From positions 1 through 21,283 of the forward strand of contig JAICWX010000143.1 in assembly GCA_025934635.1 (NCBI GenBank): a stretch of DNA of 21,283 nucleotides. Direction: 5' to 3'. The translations under genes were made by a program, and so were the position numbers. The notes under the pieces are model-generated. The model was given only the letters and a program-made list of their open reading frames with translations. It had not been told where the DNA came from and searched no databases. This DNA comes from Streptosporangiaceae bacterium. GTDB taxonomy: Bacteria > Actinomycetota > Actinomycetes > Streptosporangiales > Streptosporangiaceae. Positions 15,277-21,283 of this stretch are shown here, one piece after another (positions within the stretch are counted from its first letter, which is position 1; each line of letters begins with the position of its first letter).

Positions 15277-16365
15277 TTACGACGACGGGCGAGCCGTCGC
15301 CTTCCAGTCCACCGCGGTGCACAGGAACGCGTCGTTGTCGGCCGGGGCGCCGACTGAAACCCGCACGCCCTCACCGGGGAACGTCCGCACGTGAATCCCG
15401 GCGTCGGCGCACCTCCGGGCGAAGGCGGCCGACGCCTCGCCGAGGCGCAGCCACAGGAAGTTCGCCTCGCTGCGGGGCACCTCCCAGCCCGCGGCGAGCA
15501 GCGCGGCGCGGATCCGGGTGCGCTCGGCGACCGTCTCGTCGACCTGTGCGAGCAGCTGGTCCTGGGCCTTGAGGGCGGCCCGCGCCGCCGCCTGGGCCAC
15601 GACGCTCAGGGAGTAGGGAAGGCATGCCTTGCGCAGCTGCGCGGCGACGTAGGGGTCGCCGACCAGGTACCCGACCCTGAGGCCGGCGAGCCCGTACGCC
15701 TTGGAAAAAGTGCGCAGCACGGCCAGGTTGGGCCAGTCCCGGCACAGGCGCAGACCGCTGTCCGGGCCCGGACGGCGCACGTACTCCCCGTAGGCCTCGT
15801 CCACTACCACCAGGCAATCCGCCGGGACCAGGTCGAGGAAGTCCCGCAGCTCGACCTGACCGAACGCGGTGCCCGTCGGGTTATTGGGATTGCAGATGAT
15901 GATCATCCGGGTGTTCCGGGTCACCGCGCCGGCCATCGCGGCCAGGTCGACCGTCTCGTTCACCAGCGGGACGCGGACGCTGCGCACTCCGGCGAGATCA
16001 GCCAGGACCGGGTACAGCTCGAAGGAGCGCCAGGCGTAGAGCACCTCGGCCTCCGGCTCGGCGATGGCCTGAAGGGCCATCTGCAGCAGGGCCACCGAAC
16101 CCGCGCCCAGCGCTACCCGGTCCTCGGGCACGCCGTGCGTGCGCGCGAGGTCGGCGATGAGCTCGGAGCCGCCGAAGTCCGGGTAGCGATTGACCGTGCC
16201 CGCCGCCTCCATGACGGCCGCGGCGATGTCCGGCAGCACCGGGTGCGGTGACTCGTTGGCGCCGAGGGCGCAGGTACGCCCGGCTACCGGCCGGACGGCC
16301 TCGTCGGGCCGGTAGGAGGCGATGCGGTCGAACACCGAGCGCAGGCGGGGGCGGGGGCGGGGCAC
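15277..16365 (-). CDS. HisC-like PLP-dependent aminotransferase (fold type I)
   Basis: A 362-residue class I/II aminotransferase. It has NPNNPTG (159-165), DEAY (189-192, the Asp that pairs with the PLP pyridine nitrogen) and Lys222 in TFSKAYGLAGLRVGY, which forms the Schiff base. The family includes histidinol-phosphate and aromatic aminotransferases. No other histidine gene is nearby, and it is the last gene of an operon with KAS III, an ACP and a meta-cleavage-type trio, so a dedicated role in making a nitrogen-containing building block is more likely. Substrates such as a 2-oxo acid from the aldolase/hydratase pair are my inference. The start is GTG 16365, with GAGGAGG just upstream; the early PRPRPR stretch is not conserved in the family. 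Confidence 0.88.
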   Translation of the reverse strand: MPRPRPRLRSVFDRIASYRPDEAVRPVAGRTCALGANESPHPVLPDIAAAVMEAAGTVNRYPDFGGSELIADLARTHGVPEDRVALGAGSVALLQMALQAIAEPEAEVLYAWRSFELYPVLADLAGVRSVRVPLVNETVDLAAMAGAVTRNTRMIIICNPNNPTGTAFGQVELRDFLDLVPADCLVVVDEAYGEYVRRPGPDSGLRLCRDWPNLAVLRTFSKAYGLAGLRVGYLVGDPYVAAQLRKACLPYSLSVVAQAAARAALKAQDQLLAQVDETVAERTRIRAALLAAGWEVPRSEANFLWLRLGEASAAFARRCADAGIHVRTFPGEGVRVSVGAPADNDAFLCTAVDWKATARPSS

Positions 16366-16393
16366 GTGTCCTCCTCGGTAGGGGCCACCGGCG

Positions 16394-16645
16394 TCAGTTC
16401 GGCTGCTGCTGCCCGGCGGTGCGCCGAACCTGCTGCTCGAGCAGGTGCGCGATATCCGCTACGGTCGCCGCCTCCAGCAGCTCCTCATCGCTGATCTCGA
16501 CCCGGAACCGGTCGCTCAGCAGCATGGACAGTTCCACGACGGCGAGAGAGTCCAGGCCGGCCTCCTCCCGGCCGACCTCGGGCCGCAGGTCGCTCGCATT
16601 CAGCTGAAGGTCATCTATCAGCAAGGTCCTGAGTTCCTCGTACAC
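16394..16645 (-). CDS. Discrete acyl carrier protein paired with KAS III
   Basis: An 83-residue, acidic carrier protein with the standard phosphopantetheine site, Ser33 in AGLDSLAVVELS. It differs from the other free ACP in the window, which has GLVS. The start is GTG 16645 with GAGGAGG about 4-5 nt upstream. It lies 56 bp after the KAS III gene and 28 bp before the aminotransferase gene on the same strand. It most likely carries the malonyl or acyl substrate of the KAS III, the product then passing to the PKS or the aminotransferase. Being the sole carrier in this operon, it marks the operon as an assembly route rather than simple catabolism. Confidence 0.9.
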   Translation of the reverse strand: MYEELRTLLIDDLQLNASDLRPEVGREEAGLDSLAVVELSMLLSDRFRVEISDEELLEAATVADIAHLLEQQVRRTAGQQQPN

Positions 16646-16701
16646 CGATCCTCCTCATCTGCCGCGGCGCATGAGACGGCCGGGCTGCCTGATGGTGCGC
16701 A

Positions 16702-17703
16702 TTACGTGACGTTCTCCAGCTCGGGCCACACCACCGTGGCGGCACCCCAGGTCAGGCCGCCGCCGAACGCCGTGAGCAGGACCCGGTGGCCGGCGGCCAG
16801 GAAACCGCTGGCTGCTGCCTGGGCCAGCAGGATGGGCACCGAGGCGCCGGCGGTGTTGCCGACCTCCCGGACGTTCCGGGCCCAACGCTCCTCCGGTATG
16901 CCCAGCGTCTTGGCCACGGCGGCGGTGATACGGGCGTTGGCCTGGTGCGCGACCACCCGGTCGACGTCGGCCAGGTCCCAGCCAGCGGCGTCGGCCGCGG
17001 CACGGGTAGCGGCGGTCATCCGCGTGACCGCGTGCCGGAACACCTCACGGCCCCGCATCTGGAAATAGCCCGTCTGCTGCCGCGACTCCCCCGGCTCGAC
17101 GGTGATCAGATCGCTCCGCTCGCCATCGCTGCCCAGCATGACCCGGCCGATGGCGCCCGGCTCGGCCGCGGCCCCCCGGCGCAGGACCACCGCGCCGGCG
17201 CCATCGCCGAAAATCGGGACCGTGGTGCGGTCGAGCGGGTCCAGCAGGGCCGAGAACGTTTCCGCCCCGATGACGAGGACACGGTCGGCGAGGCCGGTGG
17301 CGATGAACCCGGCCGCGGTGGCCAGCGCGTAGAGGAAGCCGGAACACACCGCCGAGACGTCGAAGGCGGCGATCCCGGTCAGCCCCAGGCGCGAGGCGAC
17401 ATCGGGCGCCATGGCGGGGCAGGGCCGGTCAGGGGTCGTCGTGGCGATCACCAGGGCCTGAACCAGGCCGCTGCCCGCGGATTTCAGCGCTCTGGCTCCG
17501 GCTTCAACCGCCAGGTCCGAGGTAGCGACGCCGGGGGCGGCAATTCTCCGCGTCGAGATGCCGGTCCGGCTGAGGATCCATTCCTCGGTGGTGTCCAGCC
17601 GGGCGCAGAGCTCCGCGTTCGTCACTGACCGGGGTGGCAGCCAGTAGCCGGCGCCGCAGATGACGGCGGCAGCATCCGGGCTGGCCTGACTCATGGTGTC
17701 CAC
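16702..17703 (-). CDS. 3-oxoacyl-ACP synthase III (KAS III, FabH-like)
   Basis: A 333-residue thiolase-fold ketosynthase. It has the family signature TTEEWILSRTGISTRR (38-53) and an intact triad: Cys120 in SAVCSGFLYA, His253 in VAHQANARI and Asn283 in VGNTAGAS. FabH enzymes condense an acyl-CoA with malonyl-ACP. Because the Cys-His-Asn set is complete, condensation is favoured over the acyl-transfer-only role of KAS III relatives in which the triad is altered. I chose GTG 17703, 3 nt after the aldolase stop, with AGGAG about 8 nt upstream; ATG 17694 is a close alternative. It sits between the acyl-CoA-forming enzymes and an ACP, so it probably primes a starter from the acyl-CoA made by the neighbouring dehydrogenase. 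Confidence 0.93.
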   Translation of the reverse strand: MDTMSQASPDAAAVICGAGYWLPPRSVTNAELCARLDTTEEWILSRTGISTRRIAAPGVATSDLAVEAGARALKSAGSGLVQALVIATTTPDRPCPAMAPDVASRLGLTGIAAFDVSAVCSGFLYALATAAGFIATGLADRVLVIGAETFSALLDPLDRTTVPIFGDGAGAVVLRRGAAAEPGAIGRVMLGSDGERSDLITVEPGESRQQTGYFQMRGREVFRHAVTRMTAATRAAADAAGWDLADVDRVVAHQANARITAAVAKTLGIPEERWARNVREVGNTAGASVPILLAQAAASGFLAAGHRVLLTAFGGGLTWGAATVVWPELENVT

Positions 17704-17706
17704 CGC

Positions 17707-18783
17707 TCACGCTCCTGTCGCTGCCCGCGCCGGTTCGGCGCTCATGCTGAGACCGGACCGGCGCAACGCGAGGGCCACGTCCACGATGAGATCCTCCTGG
17801 CCGGCGACCGCCTGGAGCCGGCCAAGCTCGAAGAAGACGTCACGCGGGTCGACGCCCTCGCGGGCGGAGATATCGAGGACCCGGTTCTTGAATCCGGAGA
17901 ACACCCCGGCCAGGCCGCTGACGACGGCGACGGAATCGATCGTGGGCGGAGCGGGCATCAGCTCGCGTTCGGCGATGTCCGCCGCGTCCAGGAGCCGGTA
18001 CAGGTCGATGCCGGTCCGGAATCCCACCCGTTCGAGCACGGGCACCAGGACCTCGAGCTGGGTGTTGCCGGCGCCGGCGCCGAAACCACGGGCGCAGGCG
18101 TCCAAAATGTCGGCTCCCGCCTCGGCGGCGGCGATGGAGTTCGCCACGGCCATGCCGAGGTTGTTGTGCCCGTGAAACATGACCGGCACGTCGACGGCGG
18201 CCCGGATCGCCTGGATGCGCTCGGTGACGTCCGCGGGCAGGTAATGGCCGGACGAGTCGAGGATGCCCACGCCGGTCGCGCCGAAGCCGACGAGGCGCGC
18301 GCACTCCTCGGCCAGCCGCTCCGCGGTTGCCATGTGGCTCATCAGCAGGACCCCGTGCGCCTCGACGCCGCGGTCGCGCAGGAAGCCGAGGTGCCGCTCG
18401 GCCAGGTTGCCCTCGGTGCAGTGGGTACCGACGCGCACCAGGTCGACCTCGTGCGCGATGGCGTTCTTGATGTCACGGATCGTGCCCCACCCCGGCAGCA
18501 GGAAGACACCCAGCTTGCTGGTCGTCAGGGCGTCCCGGACGACCGCCAGCATCTCGTCATCGCTCAGCCGGGCCCGGCCCACCTGGAGGGAAGACGCGCC
18601 CAGGCCGTTGCCGTGGCCGACCTCGACCACCGGCACGCCGGCGGCGTCGACGGCCTCCGCGTAGGCCCGCAGCTGCCCGGGGCCGAGGTTGTGGCGGACC
18701 GCGTGGTGGCCATCACGCAGGCTCGGATCGTGGACCTGAATCGGCCGGCCCGGGAGGACGTCCGGAGTTGCTGCCTGGCTCAT
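17707..18783 (-). CDS. 4-hydroxy-2-oxovalerate aldolase-type enzyme (BphI/MhpE-like)
   Basis: A 358-residue class II pyruvate aldolase of the HMGL-like TIM-barrel family. It has [15 protein letters not shown] near the N-terminus (family form DxTLRDGxHA, with Arg23 and the metal ligand Asp24) and HGHNN (His205 and His207, metal ligands). Known members split 4-hydroxy-2-oxo acids into pyruvate and an aldehyde, reversibly, and pass the aldehyde through a tunnel to a partner dehydrogenase. That partner is encoded immediately upstream, with a 4-nt ATGA overlap (18780-18783). I chose ATG 18783; the longer open frame from 18948 would run back through the dehydrogenase gene. The absence of aromatic-ring-cleaving genes here suggests recruitment into biosynthesis. 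Confidence 0.92.
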   Translation of the reverse strand: MSQAATPDVLPGRPIQVHDPSLRDGHHAVRHNLGPGQLRAYAEAVDAAGVPVVEVGHGNGLGASSLQVGRARLSDDEMLAVVRDALTTSKLGVFLLPGWGTIRDIKNAIAHEVDLVRVGTHCTEGNLAERHLGFLRDRGVEAHGVLLMSHMATAERLAEECARLVGFGATGVGILDSSGHYLPADVTERIQAIRAAVDVPVMFHGHNNLGMAVANSIAAAEAGADILDACARGFGAGAGNTQLEVLVPVLERVGFRTGIDLYRLLDAADIAERELMPAPPTIDSVAVVSGLAGVFSGFKNRVLDISAREGVDPRDVFFELGRLQAVAGQEDLIVDVALALRRSGLSMSAEPARAATGA

Positions 18784-19673
18784 GACCTCTCCGTAGCTGC
18801 CGCCGAGAGCCGGTCCGCCGCGTAACACTCGGCGGCGTAGAGCGCGGCGGAGTTGATGATGTCGAGGTTCCCGGCGTACCGGGGTATGCGGCCGCCGGAC
18901 GAAGTGACCTCCACGGCGACGAAGGCCTTGCCGTCGCTCACCGTGCACGCCTTCACATCGAAACCGCCGACGAACAAACGGAGTTGGCTCGCGACTTCCG
19001 CCACCAGGGAGCCCACCGAGCTTTCGGTGAGATCCTTCCCGAGCAGGGACATAGCGACCCGGAAGGTCGCCGCGGGCCGGGCGGGACTGATGTTGAGCAT
19101 CACCTTGACGTCCCGGACGCCGGTGAACTCGCGGATCGCCTCGGCGGTGGTCTCCACGTACTCGTCGAGGTTCAAGCGCGTCCCGCGGCCCACGCTCAGG
19201 GTCGCGGCGGTCGTCACCACCTCGATGTAGTCGATCTCGTGGGCCTTCGCGATCGCGTGCAGGAGCGGTATCGATGCCTGCCCGCCGCAGCTCACCATGC
19301 TGATGTCACGGTGCGCGCCGATATCCGTCCGGTTGACCGTCGGGACGATCATGTGCCCGACCTTGCTCGGCGTCAGGTCGATGAGCATCGTGCCGAGGGC
19401 CGAGAGCTGAGCCGCGTGCTCGGCGTGAAAGGACGCGTTGGTGGCGTCGAAGACCACGTCGAAGGGATCGTCCGCCTCGACCAGGGAACGGATACCGCCG
19501 GTGGCGATCGGCAGGCCGAGCCTGGCGGCCTGCCGGAGCCCGGGGGTAGCGGCGTCCCGGCCCGCGACGAGCCGCAGATCGAGGTAGTCCGAACGCATGA
19601 TCTTGGTCGTCAGGTCGACGCCGATGAGTCCGGCGCCGAGCACCGACACGGAGAGCCGCCCGGGTGCGTTCAT
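18780..19673 (-). CDS. Acylating acetaldehyde dehydrogenase (BphJ/MhpF-like)
   Basis: A 297-residue CoA-dependent aldehyde dehydrogenase. It has an N-terminal NAD-binding VLGAGLIG (11-18) and the nucleophile Cys129 in [12 protein letters not shown], which forms the thioester intermediate. The family converts acetaldehyde or propanal plus CoA and NAD to acyl-CoA, and works reversibly in a complex with the aldolase. The stop overlaps the aldolase start, so the two should be made in equal amounts. The ATG at 19673 follows GGGAAGGG by about 10 nt. In the forward direction it would supply acyl-CoA to the KAS III two genes downstream; in reverse it would supply an aldehyde for carbon-carbon bond formation. 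The sequence does not decide the direction. Confidence 0.93.
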   Translation of the reverse strand: MNAPGRLSVSVLGAGLIGVDLTTKIMRSDYLDLRLVAGRDAATPGLRQAARLGLPIATGGIRSLVEADDPFDVVFDATNASFHAEHAAQLSALGTMLIDLTPSKVGHMIVPTVNRTDIGAHRDISMVSCGGQASIPLLHAIAKAHEIDYIEVVTTAATLSVGRGTRLNLDEYVETTAEAIREFTGVRDVKVMLNISPARPAATFRVAMSLLGKDLTESSVGSLVAEVASQLRLFVGGFDVKACTVSDGKAFVAVEVTSSGGRIPRYAGNLDIINSAALYAAECYAADRLSAAATERS

Positions 19674-19749
19674 GCTTCGATTGCCCTTCCCTGTCGACGT
19701 TCGTCATGAGTTCCGCGGGACCCGGTGGCCTCCCGGGACGGGCCGGCCG

Positions 19750-20559
19750 TCATGAGTCGCGGCCGCCGACGTGCAGCGTGATCGAGCCCAGGTGGTCGAA
19801 CTCGGCGGTGAAGGTATCGCCGGGACCGAGCGGAACCGCGGCGTGCAGTGCACCGGTCATGATCGTCTGCCCGGCTTCGAGCGTGATCCCGTGCTCGCCG
19901 AGCACGTTCGCCAGCCAGGCCACGACCGCCACCGGGTCGCCGAGCGCCGCGGCTCCCGCGCCGGTGGCCACGAGCTCGGCGTTGCGGGAGAAGACCATGC
20001 CCACCAGCCGGTAGTCCAGGTCCGCGGCGGGCGGGACGGGCCGCCCGAGCACGGCGGCGCCGTTGGAGGCAAGGTCGGCGATCGTGTCAGCGAGCCCGAT
20101 ACGCCAGTCCTCGATGCGCGAGTCGACGATCTCGAGCCCGGCCATGACCTCGCCGATCGCCGCGCCCGCCTGCTCCACGGTGACGCCGGGACCGGTGAGC
20201 GGGGCCGCGAGCCGGAAGACGATCTCGGCTTCCACCTTCGGGGCGATGAACTCCTCGAGTGAGACGGTCTCCCCGTCGCCTCGGATTGTCGAGGCCAGCA
20301 CCGGTCCGTAGTCTGGGGTGCTGATCCCGAACATGTCCTGCATGACCGCGGACGTCAGACCCGCTTTGTAGCCGACCACGCGGTCGCCGTCCGCAACCAG
20401 CAGCGCGGTGAACTCCCGCTGGACCAGGTAGCCGTCACCCATGCCGAGGGTCGGGTCCGCGTCGGTAAACGGCGCGATGGGCACACGTTTCGCCCGCGCT
20501 TCGTACAAGGCCCCGGCCATGCGCTCGGCGTCCTTTTGCGACACTTTCAATTCGCTCAT
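19750..20559 (-). CDS. 2-keto-4-pentenoate hydratase-type enzyme (MhpD/TesE-like)
   Basis: A 269-residue member of the hydratase/decarboxylase group of the fumarylacetoacetase-like superfamily, the usual length. It has GYKAGLTS (63-70), with Lys65 in the family motif GxKxGLT, and VEAEIVF (109-115), whose Glu110 and Glu112 fit the metal-binding ExE. Known members add water to 2-oxopent-4-enoate to give 4-hydroxy-2-oxopentanoate, the substrate of the aldolase encoded downstream; the related 2-oxo-3-hexenedioate decarboxylases are an alternative. It is the first gene of the six-gene operon, with GGAGGA 9 nt before the ATG. The gap to the next gene is 76 bp. Confidence 0.9.
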   Translation of the reverse strand: MSELKVSQKDAERMAGALYEARAKRVPIAPFTDADPTLGMGDGYLVQREFTALLVADGDRVVGYKAGLTSAVMQDMFGISTPDYGPVLASTIRGDGETVSLEEFIAPKVEAEIVFRLAAPLTGPGVTVEQAGAAIGEVMAGLEIVDSRIEDWRIGLADTIADLASNGAAVLGRPVPPAADLDYRLVGMVFSRNAELVATGAGAAALGDPVAVVAWLANVLGEHGITLEAGQTIMTGALHAAVPLGPGDTFTAEFDHLGSITLHVGGRDS

Positions 20560-20582
20560 TAAATGAAATCCTCCGCACCCAA

Positions 20583-20595
20583 GATTAGCCTAATC
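20583..20595. promoter_or_regulatory. 13-bp perfect palindrome before the hydratase operon
   Basis: GATTAG-C-CTAATC lies 24 bp upstream of the hydratase ATG, between operator D and the ribosome binding site. Read on the minus strand it contains TAGGCTAAT, which could serve as a -10 element, and it resembles half of an iron-regulator (DtxR/IdeR) box. Neither reading is secure. Confidence 0.35.
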
Positions 20596-20628
20596 GAGTC
20601 GTTGCGGCGGTTGAACAATTACCTGGCT

Positions 20629-20657
20629 GTTCAGCTGATGACGCACCGCAGTTGAAC
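20629..20657. promoter_or_regulatory. Operator copy D: GTTCAGCTG-N11-CAGTTGAAC
   Basis: The half-sites are inverted repeats with one mismatch, spaced 11 bp apart. The right arm and the adjoining CGCAGTTGAAC are identical to copy C, and the left arm shares its CTGATG. An extra half-site, GTTGAAC, lies at 20610-20616. Copy D lies 69 bp before the hydratase ATG and 119 bp before the ATG of the 109-residue protein, so it can control both. Confidence 0.8.
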
Positions 20658-20776
20658 GGCGGGCAGCCGTCTGGCCGCAGGCTGGCAGACTATTGGCCGG
20701 GACGCTTTTGCCTTCCTAGCACTTACCCGTGGCAGTCGCCACAATGCACCTGTAGATTACCCTGCGGAGGTTACTC

Positions 20777-21106
20777 ATGAATGATTTGACAGAGCGCCTG
20801 AGCGTCGATCAGCCGATTATTCCGGGCGGGTCAGATCCCACCGTCGAGGAACTCCGCGAGCGTGCGGGCGAGATCGGATACGTGCTCATCAAGTTCACCG
20901 AGACCCGCGGCGTCACCGAGCTCGGGTTCCCGCTGGACCGCGAAGCCACCGATCTCAGCGGCGCGGATTTCGACCAGGGCACCGGGATCGTGCACGTCGA
21001 GGGGGACCTGAACCTGGACGGCGACCCCGTACGGTGCATCGCCGATATCGACCTGGAGACCCTCAAGGGCACCGGCCGGCTGAGGCTCGCGCCGTCCCGC
21101 GCATGA
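20777..21106 (+). CDS. Conserved-looking small protein of unknown function
   Basis: A 109-residue acidic protein that I do not recognise. It has no signal peptide, membrane segment or cysteine pair. The first third looks flexible with a helix around TVEELRERAGEIG; the rest alternates hydrophobic and polar residues (YVLIKFTE, GIVHVEGDLNLDGDPV, RLRLAP), which suggests a small beta-rich domain. It is real by three signs: GGAGG (20766-20770) 6 nt before the ATG, codon use with G/C third positions like its neighbours, and a promoter region carrying operator D. TAGATT at 20753-20758 is a possible -10 element, which would give a very short leader. Its place under the cluster operator suggests a role in the pathway, but I propose no function. 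Confidence 0.75.
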   Translation: MNDLTERLSVDQPIIPGGSDPTVEELRERAGEIGYVLIKFTETRGVTELGFPLDREATDLSGADFDQGTGIVHVEGDLNLDGDPVRCIADIDLETLKGTGRLRLAPSRA

Positions 21107-21283
21107 TGATCGCTGCCTGCTGATCGCCGCCTGCTGGTCTGGGCCGCCGGGGGCGGGGACCCACACGGGCCACCCCCCCGCCGCCGGGGTGAAAACAACG
21201 ACAACCCCCCCACCCGGGGGGCGTGCACCGCCCCCGGCACCACCAGGCGAACCCCGTCCCGCCAGCCCACCGGGAGGGGGACC
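21107..21283. other. Non-coding right edge with homopolymer runs and a possible hairpin
   Basis: I see no supported gene here. An imperfect 14-bp direct repeat, TGATCGCTGCCTGC and TGATCGCCGCCTGC, lies directly after the stop codon (21107-21120 and 21121-21134). Long C and G runs follow, including C-run/G-run arms at 21206-21211 and 21216-21221 with a 4-nt loop, which could act as a terminator for the small gene. The change in base texture may mark the end of the cluster. Confidence 0.4.

Noticed and set aside
15277..16365. Primary-metabolism histidinol-phosphate aminotransferase
   Set aside because: There are no other his genes nearby, and the gene is the last of an operon with KAS III and an ACP. 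The family match alone does not establish histidine biosynthesis.
16702..17703. KAS III acting only as an acyltransferase (CerJ/ChlB3-like)
   Set aside because: Cys120, His253 and Asn283 form the full condensing triad and the FabH signature is intact, so I favour condensation. Acyl transfer is not strictly excluded.
21135..21283. Start of another gene at the right edge
   Set aside because: No frame shows coding character; the sequence is dominated by C and G runs and has no ribosome binding site with a start.

Overview
The window is very GC-rich, has short gene spacing and GTG as well as ATG starts, and carries a type I modular polyketide biosynthetic gene cluster. This points to an actinomycete (Actinomycetota); the genus cannot be fixed from the sequence. 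I see no tRNA, rRNA, CRISPR array, insertion sequence or recognisable regulator gene.

Layout. (1) 1-2302, minus: the first 767 residues of a PKS that begins with an ACP and continues KS-AT, running out of the left edge. (2) 2597-3364, plus: a type II editing thioesterase. (3) 3427-5688, minus: a three-gene, overlapping cassette of 3-hydroxyacyl-CoA dehydrogenase, free ACP and acyl-CoA dehydrogenase, in the order known from methoxymalonyl/hydroxymalonyl-ACP extender loci. (4) 5936-12337, plus: a single-module PKS, KS-AT-DH-KR-ACP-TE, which is the chain-terminating module. (5) 12466-13659, minus: an FAD-dependent monooxygenase, probably tailoring. (6) 13992-15260, plus: an MFS exporter. (7) 15277-20559, minus: a six-gene run of 2-keto-4-pentenoate hydratase, acylating aldehyde dehydrogenase, 4-hydroxy-2-oxovalerate aldolase, KAS III, free ACP and a HisC-like aminotransferase. 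(8) 20777-21106, plus: a 109-residue protein I do not recognise, followed by GC-run-rich DNA with no convincing gene.

How it may work together. The six-gene operon looks like a dedicated precursor route: a meta-cleavage-type catabolic trio joined to KAS III, ACP and a PLP enzyme, probably making an unusual starter or amino-acid-like unit. The PKS with the N-terminal ACP is a good candidate to receive it. The cassette at 3427-5688 would supply an oxygenated extender unit, although its FkbH-type partner and any O-methyltransferase are not in the window. The module at 5936-12337 would install a double bond and release the chain through its TE. The monooxygenase would then decorate the product and the MFS protein would export it.

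The strongest unlabelled signal is regulatory. All four divergent intergenic regions, and no other place I found, carry one copy of a near-palindrome with half-sites GTTCAACTG and CAGTTGAAC about 11 bp apart. This looks like the operator of one cluster-specific regulator that lies outside the window.
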